Notes: generated by a model not told the origin, from the letters alone. Positions 35,294-47,860 are shown, counted from the first letter of the stretch. The stretch: 64,000 nt of DNA from Anaeramoeba flamelloides (GCA_027625915.1 JANTQA010000047.1:6572001-6636000), one strand, 5' to 3'. Made by a program: numbers and translations.

Positions 35294-36253
35294 ATGTTAA
35301 ACATAGGATATTGTCTGAGCCAGAGAAAGCAAAAAAGGCTTCATTGGCCAAAATTTATTAAATATTGTAAAGAAAACCATTCAATAATTTTACATGAGCT
35401 AAACATTACACAACCGATCAAATTGGAAGTTCAACTTGATGGAATTTTACAAAAAGTTGCTGACGAACTTTTTAATGAAGACCAGCTCTCTCAAAAAAGG
35501 CTTTCAAACTTTCTAAATTTTGTGAGAGAAAACCCAGAGACTGTTGTAATCGAAGACATTGAAAAATTAAATGTTTTCCGATCAAGAGACGACCTTAACG
35601 AAACGATCAAGCCAAAAGTTGAGGAAATCGAAAATGCATTTCTTCCGCCTTCAATTGTAGCATCAAGTTGCTCTGAAGCAGAAGAATTAATCAGCACACA
35701 TGAAACTGTCAGTTATCCGGTTATTTGCAAACCTGTAAGTGCAGGTGGCCTGAGCAAAACACACGAAATATATATTATTGGTAACAACAAAGGGTTAAAG
35801 AGTCTCGACAATTTCCCTTATTTGATTACACCTTATTACAACCACTCTCAAACCATTTACAAAATCTTTATCAACGGTGACAGTTATGTTTGTGTTCCCC
35901 GATACTCCTTAAGAAATCTTGATCCGAATGAATTGTCTGGCTTTAAAACAGCAAAATTAGGTAAAGGTATCCAAATCCCAGAAAATATAAAACCAAACAA
36001 AACAATTCAATTGTTAGATAATTTAAAAGGCATTGAGCTCAAAGTAATCTGTGAAAAAGTGAAAACTGCTCTTGGCGTTGAAATTTTGGGTGTTGATGTA
36101 ATACGTTGCGATAAAGACCAAAGACTTGCTATTGTAGACATAAATTATTTCCCGGGATTTAGAGGTGTTCAGTCTTTTTATGAAGACCTTGCAATTCTTT
36201 TAAAAGCAAGAATTCAAACAAAGAAACAATCAAATACACTGATCGAAAAGTAA
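35294..36253 (+). CDS. ITPK1: Inositol-tetrakisphosphate 1-kinase (inositol 1,3,4-trisphosphate 5/6-kinase)
   Basis: An ATP-grasp kinase that phosphorylates inositol tris/tetrakisphosphates on the route to higher inositol phosphates; cytosolic in known members. At 319 aa it matches human ITPK1 from its first strand: MLNIGYCLSQRKQKRLHW against human VGYWLSEKKIKKLNF. Family residues visible are the ATP-grasp lysine K146 (YPVICKPVSAGG), H157 (KTHEIY), K190 (TIYKIFINGDSY), R203 (VPRYSLRN) and metal ligands D268, D282 and N284. The last two lie in VDINYFPGFRGV. The spacing D268-D282 equals human D281-D295. The ATG at 35294 is chosen because it starts the conserved strand. An acceptor-like sequence ends 13 bp earlier, so a few extra N-terminal residues from an upstream exon are possible. 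No break seen. Confidence 0.93.
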   Translation: MLNIGYCLSQRKQKRLHWPKFIKYCKENHSIILHELNITQPIKLEVQLDGILQKVADELFNEDQLSQKRLSNFLNFVRENPETVVIEDIEKLNVFRSRDDLNETIKPKVEEIENAFLPPSIVASSCSEAEELISTHETVSYPVICKPVSAGGLSKTHEIYIIGNNKGLKSLDNFPYLITPYYNHSQTIYKIFINGDSYVCVPRYSLRNLDPNELSGFKTAKLGKGIQIPENIKPNKTIQLLDNLKGIELKVICEKVKTALGVEILGVDVIRCDKDQRLAIVDINYFPGFRGVQSFYEDLAILLKARIQTKKQSNTLIEK

Positions 36254-36361
36254 TTGTTGGTGAAAATTATTACATTTGGTTAAGCGATTAGTTTCACCAG
36301 AGGTTTGTCTATAATGAAAGTATATCATAATTGAGGGCAATTGATATTAATTCTGCCTGGC

Positions 36362-36740
36362 TCCAAATGGTTTCTGTGATTTCTGTGATTTCTGTGATTT
36401 CGGTGACTCTAAAAAATCTATTATAAATATTATTGCACAATAAATGATTTGCTTTTTTTATACTAAGGATCACAATTAAAAAATTATCATTTTTTGAATT
36501 TTTTTTTGAATTAATTTCCCAAAATCTAAACTCAAAATAATAGAATTCTAGTATTTCAAAAGTAATATTTAGAACATTCCCCAAATGTAACTCTTTCTTC
36601 ACTTTTTTAACTTCAAATTTTACAGAATAATTATCAACATAAAAACCTAAAGATTGGTTATTTATGTTTTTTTTCTTTGAAACTAAACTTTTTATAATAA
36701 TATTTCCAATATTCAAAAGCAATTTTGTCAAAATATTCTA
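36362..36740. repeat. Dispersed repeat, copy B, with 9-bp tandem
   Basis: Partner of 22946-23246. It contains four TTTCTGTGA-type units at 36369-36405 against one in the partner. A related TTTCTGTAA/TTTCTGTGA run also appears at about 54275-54303. The minus-strand frame here is not a gene. Confidence 0.7.
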
Positions 36741-36799
36741 AACCTTGTTTATTTCGAAAAGTGACTAAACAATTTTTCAAGAAATGTTAATTATTTTCT

Positions 36800-37285
36800 A
36801 TTATTGACTTTTGAAGAATCAATAATAAATAAGGAGAATAATACACATCCGAGAATAGTTGGCATTTGTATTAAGTAAATCTAAAAAATCAATTTATTTA
36901 TTAAAAATTGAAAAAAAAAATCTTAGGTCATCATTGAGAAAAACAACAATGTTGGTTTTTAATCTACAATTGAAGATCCAAATAAAATTCCATTAGAAAT
37001 GAATATGATTTTTCTCTATAAGCACCACCACTGTTTCAATAACATTAGATTGACAACTTTTTCTATAGTGGCTCTAGATCTTTTAATAAAAAAAAAATTT
37101 ACAAAATGTTTATGAATAAAAAAACATAAAGAAATAAAAAGTAAAATACACAAAAATATGAAAAAATGATTTCAATTCTCAAATTTCCAAAATAAATTGC
37201 TTTTCATTCTAATACCCATTCAAACTATTTAAATGCAGGTGAAGCATCTATTACAACCCTCAACAATTTGACTGTAAAATAGTTT
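36800..37285 (+). repeat. Inverted-pair repeat, left arm
   Basis: Its 36965-37260 part is the reverse complement of 37775-38075. Shared blocks are TTGAAGATCCAAATAAAATT, GTTTCAATAACATTAGATTG, CTAGATCTTTTAATAAAA and ATACACAAAAATATGAAAA. A third, diverged copy lies in the CYRI intron at 62715-63385. Confidence 0.72.
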
Positions 37286-37774
37286 TGTGGTTTTATCAAT
37301 ATCTTATCAATATGAGAAAATTATTTGTCAAAATAATCTCAAAGTATTCAATTATTTATTTATTTAAAAACATCAATTTCTTTAGTAAAATAATTTACAT
37401 TTCAAAACAAATTTAAGAAAGATATTTTTGAACTTTGGGGCCTGAAAATTGATTATTTTTATCCTTTAAATTTGTCTGAATTGCCAATTTTTTTCTAAAA
37501 TTAATAGATGTTTTTACTAAGACAAAAATCTTTTTTCATTGATGAGATTAACTTTTATGTACTCTTTTACCAATGGAATTTTAGAGACATTTAAACCAAT
37601 AGAGTACTAATATGATGAACATTTAATAATAATATACTTTAATTTTATACATCTCCTTGGTCGGCACTAATCCCTTAAGATTCTACGTTTTTTTTTTTTT
37701 TTTTTTTTTTTTTACTTATTATTTATTTTTTTGATAAACAAATAAACCATTTTCCGGTCAAATAGGTATAGTTA

Positions 37775-38075
37775 TAATAAGCAAATTAGAGGTGCTTCAA
37801 GGGATTGTATGTATATTAGAAGAAGAAAAAATCAAAATGAAGAATTTAAAAATTGAAATCATATTTTCATATTTTTGTGTATTTTACTTTTTTTTTTTTC
37901 TGATTGTTTTTTTATTCACCAACATTTTGTAAATTTTTTTTTTATTAAAAGATCTAGAGTCACTAACGAAAAAGTTGTCAATCTAATGTTATTGAAACAG
38001 TGGTGATGCTTATAGAGAAAAATCATATTCATTTCTAATTGAATTTTATTTGGATCTTCAATTAAAGATCAAAAT
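37775..38075 (-). repeat. Inverted-pair repeat, right arm
   Basis: Reverse-complement partner of 36965-37260, separated from it by about 500 bp that includes a poly(T) run at about 37690-37713. Together they could form a large hairpin in RNA. Confidence 0.72.
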
Positions 38076-39166
38076 GAATATTGCTGTTTTTTTCAATAGG
38101 TTTAAGAATATTAGTTTTTTAATTTTTAAAAAAATATATTAATTAATTAGAGTCATTATATAACGTAAACTCTTTTTCACTCAAAGGCCCAACCAAAAAT
38201 GAAAAATTCACAATTATTTTTTTAAGAATCAACCAACTTATGATTGTTTAGAAATAATAGAAATAATTAACTTTGTTGTAGAGTCGATAATCATAAAAGA
38301 AATACCTTAACAATATTAACATTTTCGAAAAAAATTAAAATACTAAAAAAAAATTAGTGGTCTCCTTTCATTCAAACATCTTTTAAAAAATTCTCAATTT
38401 ATTTGAGAAATTAAAATTGTTTAAAATAAGATTTTTGAATTGTAAGTGTCTGAATTTTAAAAGAAATTACAAAGTCTCAATTTTCTCAATGTTAATTTCC
38501 AAGTTTCAAACATTTTATTTTTTTTTCAAACTTTATTTTCTAAAAAAAAAAAAGAAAAGAAAAGACTTAAAGCAAAAAAGACCGAAAAAAAAAGAGAAAA
38601 AAAAAAAACACCTAAATTCGAAAAAGTGATCAGATCTAAAACTTGAAATATATATTTTGATGAAAACACTAGATTAAACTCTTCGAATATGCTCTCTTTC
38701 TTCAATAAAACTTTGACACCTTGTCTGAAAAATAGTTTATATTAACCATTCCCTGATGCAGATTATACTCCTTATTTCTTATTGATTCTTCAAAGGCTAT
38801 TTCTAAAATATAATCGATCTTTGGAAATTTTTTTAGTCACTTTGGCAGAAACAAAGTTGAATTAAAATTTAAATACCAATTTATTTACCAAAAAAAAAAA
38901 AAATTACATATTAATTTGTGTAAGAAATATATTATTTTGGTTATAATAGTAATTTTAATGATAATTTATCCTCATCTTTAACGGATTTAAAAAAGAAAAT
39001 CATATAATATTTTTTTTAATCCCTATGCTAGGCGAAACTTTAATCAAATCTGGCAAATATCTTACAAAATATATGGTATACATTGAAATATTTAACAAAG
39101 GTGTGTATTAGGTTCTATTTGGGTAATTCATTCCAAAAATCAATTTTTATCTTAAAAAAACTCAAA

Positions 39167-39201
<35 letters not shown>

Positions 39202-40267
39202 TTTTTGAAAGTGTGAAGTTTTCAAAATTTAAATGGAAAAATTTTCAAAACAAGGATTAGAGTAACAAAACGAACATTTTTCCAAAGTTTTTATTTTGAA
39301 AAATCACAAACAAGTTGTTCATTTTTATGTTTTATTAATTGGAGTTGCAATATTTTCATGTTTTAGAGAGAAAAAATAAAATACTTAAATTATATTTTGG
39401 TAATAAAATTTTGAATTATGACTTGACAATGATCTGGTGAAAGAAATAACTTTCAATCGAGTTTGAACAAAAAATATTACCTTTTAACAAACACAAAAAT
39501 TAACAATAACATTGGGTAACACCTTTATAGAAATTAAAATTGATTATTCTTTCTTTTGGGGTAATTGTTTTTTTGTGGTTGAAATTATTTAAATTAATAA
39601 AATATTGACAATACAATCTTGTATCTACAATAAAACTTGGCTTAAATTTCACAAATACCATTTAAAATCCAAACCAAAAATATAATATCATTTGTTTATG
39701 CCTTTTCTTAAAAATATATCATATTATTTATCCTGGTTTTTTGAAAAAAATAATTCAAAAAACATGTATTAAAGAATTAATATTTTTAAAAAATATAATT
39801 TAATCTTGTTAGACATTTCATTTTTTTTTTTGTAATATGGGTATAGGCTTCTGAAATGGATGTGTTAGCATCATCGAAACAATTGATTAATGATGTACCT
39901 ATTTTTATGAAATCAAAATTTCACATTTTTCCAATAGAAAACACAAAAAAAGTAAACTATTATTTTTATCAAGAATTAATTTAATTATTGAAAACGTGAG
40001 ATAATATTTTTTTTTTTTTTTTTTTTAGGTTGGAATACCTTGATTATGAAAAAAAAAAAAATGATTTTTAAACAATTTTTAATTATTAATAGTTAAAATT
40101 CAAATCTCAATAATAATAATAATGGGGGTGATTAAAGAAAGAGAAATTAATCTTCAATTTTATAGTACTAAATGTTTCAAAACAATCAATTTGAAACAAA
40201 TTGTTCTCTTTCATTATTTACTAAATCAATTTAATTCAATTTAAGTAAGTTTGGTGTTGTTGTATTA

Positions 40268-40331
<64 letters not shown>

Positions 40332-41146
40332 CAAAGTAAGAATTTAGTAAGATTCTTTTGATAAAAATAACCCATTTTAAAAATGATCAAAATGAAAATA
40401 AATAAATAAATAAAGAGATATCAAAAAGTATACTCGATGGAAACTTCTAAACCCACAAAGTTGTTTTCAAAATTAATATTCACAGCTATTTCACTTTGAA
40501 ATTGAATGCAACTTTATTTTTCCTTTTTTTTTTTGAAATTTCCTTGTTGTTAATTGTTGATTTTTTGAGATTCAATGTACCTTAAATACTGATAAGTTTA
40601 TAAGTGTTATTCTGTACTCATAAAAATTGCTAAAAAATATTTTGTATTTCAAAAATTTTTTTCACCAAACATGTACAAAAAAGTATGTGTTAATATTTTA
40701 AAATTTTTAACAAACTTTGTAATTTTTCCAAAAACTATAAAATGTTTCCAATGTGTCCACAAGATAGAAGTTATTTGTGAAAAAAAGATAACTTATTTAA
40801 TAATAAATATTCAATTTAATAAAAGAATAAAAAAGTTTGGGATTGTTTTGTTTTTTAATTTCTGAAAATTATTTTTGTTTTTTATATTTCCGTTTCCATT
40901 TCAAACATTTTTATTTGATTTTTAAATTGTTTTTTTTACCATTAGAAAATTCAAGATCGTTAACTGGAAACTTCTCCGAACAGTAATGGCAACAAAAGTA
41001 ATACAGTTAATGAAAAAATCACAATTTTAACAAAAAAAAAAACATGAAAAATTAAGTCATGAGTTTTTCGCATCACGATCATTAAAAATTTTTTTCAAAA
41101 ATAAATATTAAATATTGTTAATTTTACCCTTTGGATAACTTCAATT
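38076..41146. other. AT-rich intergenic region, no gene seen
   Basis: (TA)n microsatellites at about 39169-39199 and 40269-40328. At 40170-40260 there is an inverted fragment of the repeat at 48470-48535 (CAATTTGAAACAAATTG, AAATCAATTTAATTCAATTT). Frames at 38417 and 40671 are low complexity. Confidence 0.45.
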
Positions 41147-42300
41147 ATAATGAACACTGTTGGTTAATAAAAGATCTTGAATCAAAAATTATTTTTCGAG
41201 GTATTTTACAATATAAGATAGAAAATCCAAGTTTCCTGATTCTATTAATATTTTTTTACAATTTAATAGTAGAAAATTTGAATATTTTTTTAATCACAGT
41301 TAAGAGGTTATATAATTATATTTTAAAAGTATTTTAAATTTAATGAATATCTTTCAAATATAGAATCAATTATTTTGACTATTCAAGAAATAATTATTCT
41401 TTTAAATTTGAATATCGATATATATATATATATATATATATATTTGATTAATTTTCCGTTATGTTTTTTTAATTTTTTTAATAAACCGAAAATTTAACAA
41501 CATTTATAATTAATTTGAGAAAAAAAAAAAAAACAACCGCTGTTAGCTTTTCCAGAATTGAAAAGAATTGAGTAAAATCTATGACTTTACTCTGTTTTTT
41601 TGAATTCTGGAAAAGCTAACAGCGGGTTTTTTTTTTACTTTTTGGAATAAACCGAAAATTTCATAATTTTTCTTTTCATTTCAAAAATTAAAAAAAACCT
41701 AGGCACCTGACAGCACTCTATGACACTCTACGGACACTTTCGTTAGGTTTTTCAAAATTTAAAAGAATGGGGTTAAATTAAAGATTTTTCTCAATTCTTT
41801 TGAATTCTGGAAAATGTAGGTCACTTTTCCTTAGGTTTTTTTTAATTTTTGAAATACAAGAAAATTTAAGAAATATTCAACTCATTTTAAAAATTAAAAA
41901 AAACCACTGTTAACTTTTCCAGAAATTAAAATAATTGATTAAAATCTTTGATTTTTCTCCATTCTTTTAAATTCTGGAAAAGCCCGAGACTTGACGACAC
42001 TTGGCTGAAACAGAATATTTATCATCAGTTATTTTTTTTTTCGTATTTGTTTTTTTTTAGATGATAAAAGTGTTTTCAAAACTATTTGTTATTATCTCTT
42101 CAAAAAAATATCCTAAAGTAGAATTTAACTAAAATTCATTGTTACATCCACATAAAAATTTGTACCCCAAAAATAGAGTTTTTTTCTGGTCTTGACTAGA
42201 GACTTTTAAAACTATTAGTACTATAAACAACAATAAAAACAACACTCTTAAGATTGTTAAGAACTGGAATATTGATTGTGCTGTGAATAAACTCGATTAA
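41147..42300. repeat. Long dispersed repeat, copy 2 (partner 1.95-3.28 kb)
   Basis: Same order of blocks as copy 1, plus a (TA)n run at 41418-41442 that copy 1 lacks. It carries two clear foldback units: 41548-41628 (GCTTTTCCAGAATTGAAAAG with TTGAATTCTGGAAAAGC) and 41915-41990. It also has a tandem echo of CACTCTATGACACTCTACGG near 41712. Confidence 0.62.
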
Positions 42301-42925
42301 CTAGCATTAAATGATAATTGTATAAATAGGTTTTTCAAACTTGAAATTTGTAATTTTCTTTTTTCATTGTAGTGTTGTACAAAGCAACCAGACCCTTAGT
42401 AAATAATTTGAGTCTGATTTTATTTATTATGATTTTTTTCTAAGTGAAGAAAATGTTTATCTGATATCTTCTCAGATAAATTGTCCATTTACAAAAGTAG
42501 AATAATGAAGAAAATCTCTCTTATTAGTCTTTGAGATCTAAATGTGAAACAATTTCGTCTGATTTTCATTTTTTGATTTTCTGAATTATCAGTTTTATTT
42601 TGAATAATCAGTTCACCGTATGTTAGTATTACAATATATTGAATAAAAAAGAACTAACCAAATAAACAGAGATCAGAGATTACAAAAATTATATTTGAAA
42701 CACTCTTGGTAAGTTTAAAAAATCGAAATCGAAAATGAAGTGAAAATTTTTCCCAGGTTTTAATTCAAAAACGAGTAGCAATTACTTGATATCTTAAACT
42801 TGATTATGAACTAATAAAGTTTTCATCTTTTAACCCAATTTCAAATGAACTCTCGACTTAAAAATAAATCCCAAAAGCAATCATTTTTTTTAAAAAAACA
42901 AGATCTCTTCTTTTGAAACTTGAAT
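42301..42925. other. Upstream region of the dipeptidase gene
   Basis: No gene or recognisable promoter element could be assigned; AT-rich throughout. Confidence 0.4.
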
Positions 42926-44826
42926 ATGGAAGCAAAAAATTCAACAAATAAAAAAGTTTTAAAAAGTCTACAAGAACCCAAAAAAGTATTTAATTTATTT
43001 TTAGGGATATGTGAGATCCCTCGTGCTTCAGGTAATACGAAAGCAATAACAGAATCATTGATAAATTATGGAGAAAAATTAGGTGTTGAAACCAAAATAG
43101 ATAAAATCGGGAATGTGCTGTTTAATGTTCCTGCAACAAAAGGCTTTGAAAAAAAGCCATCTGTTTGTATTCAGACACACATGGACATGTAATAGTTTTC
43201 TGATAAATTACAAAACAAGAACCAACCAAACAAACAATCAAAGAAAACTTATAAAAAAAAAAAAAAAAAACACAAATTCTTTTCTCTTCTTTTTATGATT
43301 TGTTGAAAAAAAGGTTTGCTAAAAAGGATGAAGGAATTAATTTTGATTTTGAAGTTGACGTAATTAAAACAAAGATTGAAAAGGGATGGTTGGCAGCACA
43401 AGGGACGACGCTTGGTGCTGATAATGGAATTGGGATGGCCTTATCACTTGCACTTTTAACAGAAGAATTTGATCATGGTCCAATTGAGCTTCTTTTTACT
43501 ATTGATGGGAAAACAACTTTGGTAACTAAACCCACCATTTCTTCATTTTACAATTTAGGTTTCTTCATATATTCCTTCTTTTTTTTTTTTCCTCAAAACT
43601 TGTTTTTGATTCCTTAAAATTTTTTTTTTTATTCTTTTTCTTTCTTTTGTATTCTTCTTCGTTTCTTTTTTATTTCTCCTTCAAATTTCAAATTGATCAC
43701 CAAAATCAAATCAAACCAATAACAATTCTGACACACATTTTGATATTGTGTCTTGAATTCAACAATAATGTTTCATTTTTCCTCGTCAAATAAGAAAGGT
43801 GCCCTACAGCTACCAAAAAAAAACTTTATCAAATCAAAATATTTAATCAATCTCGATTCTGAAGAAGACGGAAGGATTTGTTTTGGCTCTGCAGGGGGCA
43901 TTGAAAGGGCTCTTAACTTGCCCTTAATTTATGCAGAGGAATTACCAAAACGACATACACAAGTGGATTTGTATCTCCACGAATTATTGGGGGGCGACAC
44001 GGGCACATCAATCCATGAAAACAGGGCAAACGCAATCAAGTGGATGGTGCGGCTTTTAACAGGGGCATGTGGAAACGGCTTTCTTGTTGCCAATCTCGAT
44101 GCGGGCGTTTCCAAGTACAGCATTCCTTCCGAATGCCGGGTTTCTGTGTTGGTCCCTGACGGGAAGGTTGATCAATTTATGATGAGCGTCCAAGAGACGC
44201 ATGAGGAATTGCTCGAAGAATATTTTGTAATTGAAACCAAGGGGATCATTTTAGAGGTTTTACGACAAGAACAACAAAAATATAAAAATGTGCTAACACT
44301 TGGTTCCACTCTTGCAGTCTTAGATCTGCTCCATTCCATACCACACGGCGTTTTGCGAATGAGCACAGAGGTAGAGGATCTTGTTGAGTCTTCTCAATCA
44401 CTTTCAATGATGAAAATTGTTGATCAAAAGCTATCCATTGTAGTTTTTGCAAGGTCTAGCTCGTACTCTCAACTCAGATTTCTCGATCAACAGCTTTCTT
44501 CGATCGCTTCTTTGTCTGGCTCAGATTATATTAAAAACAAAAAATTAGATCTCCCTCCTTGGGAACCCAAACTTAGAAATAATTTATTGCTTGATACAAT
44601 GAAAAAGGCCTTTTCACAAGTGTACAAAAGGCAACCAGATTGCTATGCTATACACGGGGTTTTAGAATGTTCAATTATACAAGATAGATATAAGGGTTTG
44701 ACACCATTATCAATTGGCCCAAATATTATCAATTCAAATTCCACAAATGAAAAATTGGAAATTAAATCAGTAAATAACACATTTAAGCTTTTAAAACGAA
44801 CACTTGAATTAATTACAAAAAAATAA
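42926..44826 (+). CDS. M20C aminoacyl-histidine dipeptidase (PepD-like), catalytic Glu pair altered
   Basis: A PepD-family cytosolic dipeptidase, a family of di-zinc enzymes that cleave Xaa-His and other dipeptides. Three exons join in phase: 42926-43188, 43314-43521 and 43795-44826, giving 500 aa (E. coli PepD 485). Introns are GTAATA...AAG (125 nt) and GTAACT...AAG (273 nt). The metal site is visible: H85 and D87 in IQTHMDM, D124 in TTLGADNGIGMA, D178 in LINLDSEEDG and H444 in AIHGVLEC. The helix bearing the catalytic base and a bridging ligand reads FTIDGKTTLKGA, where relatives have DEETG or TEEAG before GA. So both glutamates appear replaced by Gly153-Lys154. The frame is otherwise intact, suggesting either a pseudoenzyme or a recent defect. 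The family is mainly bacterial, so an old transfer is likely. The start is the first ATG of the frame. Confidence 0.9.
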
Positions 44827-44957
44827 TTTGAATTATTATGAAAAATCGGTAGAAAAAAAAAAAATTATTTAGCAATTAATATTTTAATTTAATAGTTTCA
44901 TGATTTTATAATTATAGCCGAAGATAATTTTTTAAAAATATTTTTCATGAATTCAGG

Positions 44958-45048
44958 TACACAAGTGTATATATGAACGTCTTAAAAAATAGAGTTTTTT
45001 TCAAAAAAAAATTGATTTTTAAGACGTTCATATTTTTACACTTGTGTA
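44958..45048. repeat. 91-bp foldback element 3' of the dipeptidase
   Basis: TACACAAGTGTATATATGAA with CGTCTTAAAAAAT is mirrored by ATTTTTAAGACGTTCATA and TACACTTGTGTA around a short A/T loop. It lies 130 bp past the stop codon. It could be a tiny TA-flanked MITE or a 3'-end RNA hairpin. Confidence 0.7.
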
Positions 45049-45119
45049 TGAAATTATTATTATTTCATTAATTTATTTTTGAATATTTATTTGGGTAAAT
45101 GATAAAGGATATAAATAAT

Positions 45120-45152
<33 letters not shown>

Positions 45153-46623
45153 CGATATTTGTAAAGATAAATGATAGCGAAACTAAGTAATTTTTATTTT
45201 TTTTAGAAATTCCTTGGGTATTGTTGTAAACAAGTTGTAATAATATCTTTTTTTTTTTTTTCAATAAAGTTTCATATTTCATTTTGTTAGGCAAAATTGA
45301 AATGCTTTTATTTTTTTTTAAATTTAATTATATAGCAAATACTAAATTAAAATTACTAACTAATTGGGATGTTAGTGATTAATTAATATTTGGATCTACT
45401 CACAAAGCATAAAACAAATAATTATAAATCTAATAAAAAAAAGTTGTATTAAAATTTTAGGAAAGAGTATAAAAAAAAAAATTATTGTGGAATTTATTGC
45501 GATTTAACCATTAGATTATTGGGCGATCAAAGGTTGTATACACATCAACTAATTTTATTTAATTTCTATTAACAAGAAAGCAACTTTAACTTTCGATCAA
45601 TTATTCCTTCGAAAATTTTTTTGATCAAAAGGTAAATAGATTACATATTGGAAAAATGAGATGAAAAAAAAAAAAAAATAATAAATAAGATTTTAAAATT
45701 TTGGGAAAAAACAAAATAATCTCAATTTTCAGGAAAGGTCTAATGTTATTATTATTTTTTAACTGTTTTAACCTTTGAAAAAAATTAAAATCTTATTTAA
45801 GAATTTTTATATTCAAAAAATAAATTTATTCAACTTTGAAATTTTCGAATAAGTCACATATGTATTTAAAAACAAAGGGTTTTTTTTACAATAAACATAT
45901 AAGTTCGGTCAACATGTACTTTAAGTCAATCATGGAGCATGAGTTGAATTTGATAAACCTTATAGATTGTTACATTTTTGTTAATAAAAATAAAAATATT
46001 TCTTTTTCTACTAAACCCCATTTCATTCTTAGTAGACCATACAAAAAATCAAAAATTTGATTTTTTATTAAAAATAAACTAAAGTTACAATTGTTTAGAA
46101 ATAATAAAAATTGTAGACTTTGGATAAGAGTTGATATTTATAGAAGAAATGTTTGGGTGTATTCAAGGTTTTCGGAAAAAAATAAAATATTTATAAAAAA
46201 TTGAGATCATCTTACATTCGTAGGAACATTTCTTGTAAATTTTCGCATTTTATTTGAAAAATTTAAATTGTTAACAATAAGACTATTTACTAGAAAATAT
46301 ATTCATTTTATAAGAAATTGTCTATTTCTCGATTTTTGAAAGGTTTACTTAGTTTTTTCAGACTATTTTTTGTTTTTTGAATAATACTTTCTTGAAATAA
46401 AAAAGAAAAATTGATAAAAGGGAAAAGGAAAATAGAAAAGGGGGGAAAATAAAAAAGAAATAATAGATTGAAAAATAAAATAACAAAAAAAAATAATAAA
46501 AACTGTAATTTTTTTAAAAAATGTTTTGTTTTATGAAGAGGATGTCTTGGCTTTGTTGGTTATAGTTTCGTTTTTTTTTCATAATCTAGAAAATTCCTAA
46601 ACCGTGCTGATTATTAATTTGAA
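45049..46623. other. AT-rich region with a coding-like relic
   Basis: At 45836-46203 two successive plus-strand frames look protein-like (YNKHISSVNMYFKSIMEHEL; then CRLWIRVDIYRRNVWVYSRF). No family was recognised. It looks broken and may be a remnant of a mobile element or host gene. Nothing else in the interval. Confidence 0.3.
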
Positions 46624-46830
46624 CACGAACAATTTCACTTTTAAAACACAAACTTTCAAGAAATTTTAAGGCATAGAACAAATCTTAAATTAAGACACAA
46701 AATTTGGAATTATAATTTACACAAATTATTTTACTAAATTTAGAATTTTAAAATTGTGCTTTGATTTGAGATTTTTTTTGTGCCGAAAATTTGGTTAACA
46801 GTTTTTTTCGTAAAAGTGGAACTGATTGTA
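46624..46830. mobile_element. Palindromic MITE, copy 7 (degraded)
   Basis: Left tip worn (CGAACAATTTCACTTTTAAA), right tip GTAAAAGTGGAACTGATTGTA. Block order and about 205-bp length are preserved. Confidence 0.82.
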
Positions 46831-47366
46831 TATTGAACTGGATATTTAGACAAATATAGATCATCTAAACTATTTTTCTTCATCAAATTTTAAAAATGAA
46901 TTTTACTGATAGAAAATATAAAGATAAAGTCATTTTTTTTAGATACACCAATTTTTTTCCAAATATTTTTTTTTTTATTTATTTTGATTTAAATATTTTT
47001 TTTCCGATGCTTTGTGGTTTTTAAAAGTAAAACCCAGGTATTAGATACTGGGTAAATAATTGAATTCTGGTCAAAGTGCGATCCAACGGTTTGTAGGTAA
47101 ATATTGGTTCAGTTCACTTCAATTGGTTTTAAATCGCTTCTTTGTGGTGCGATTGAATTCAAATCACTTATATACTTTATTCTGTTTTATAAAGTTCATA
47201 GGGGCTGAGTTTGTTTAGGATCTAATTGTGAACAAGTTTTTTAATTCTTAATTATTCTTTGTGTCTTCTCTAGACATTTTAATAAAAAAATAAAAAAAAA
47301 AAAGAGGATTAACCCAAACAATTAAAAAAAGGGAATTCAGAGTAAGCAAAGAGTCGAAAAAAATTA

Positions 47367-47567
47367 TACAGTCAGTTTCACTTTTAAGACACAAACTTTC
47401 AACGAAATTTAAGGCACAAAAAAAATCTCAAATTAAAGCACAAAATTCAAATTCTAGTAAAATAATTTGTAAAAATTAAAAATCCAAATTTTGTGCTTTA
47501 ATTTGAGATTTTTATTGTGCCTTAAATTTCGTTGAAAGTTTGTGACTTAAAAGTGAAACTGACTGTA
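47367..47567. mobile_element. Palindromic MITE, copy 8
   Basis: TATACAGTCAGTTTCACTTT to AAGTGAAACTGACTGTATT, 201 bp. The arms are nearly perfectly complementary and TA flanks are present. Confidence 0.93.
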
Positions 47568-47659
47568 TTTTTTGTAATTTTTTGAACATTTTTCTCTGAT
47601 TAAAATGTTTTCCTTTGAAAAGGACTTACCAGGGAGTAATACCCATCCACTTTTGAATA

Positions 47660-47860
47660 TACAACCATTTTCCTTAAAGGATTAATCTCTATTAAATTTT
47701 TTTAGTGGCAATTAATTGAGATTGAGAAAATTTTTTGCAAATTACTTAGATTTGAAACCCCTATTTATTTTCAATAATTGACATATTTCTAGATAAGGGA
47801 TCCTTATTTAGTATTGGTTCAAAAATGAATAATAGATCCTAGTCACTTAAGGGTTGAGTT
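47660..47860. repeat. Dispersed repeat, copy 1 (partner 62.885-63.095 kb)
   Basis: Shared in the same orientation: TTAATCTCTATTAAATTTTT, GAGATTGAGAAAATTTTTT, TATTTCTAGATAAGG, ATCCTTATTTTAG and AGTCACTTAA. Non-coding. Confidence 0.7.

Noticed and set aside
36309-36731. 140-aa minus-strand open frame
   Set aside because: It coincides with a dispersed non-coding repeat and its TTTCTGTGA tandem.
45837-46060. 74-aa frame considered as a small gene
   Set aside because: No ATG at a sensible start, no family, and the protein-like character continues in another frame; listed only as a relic.
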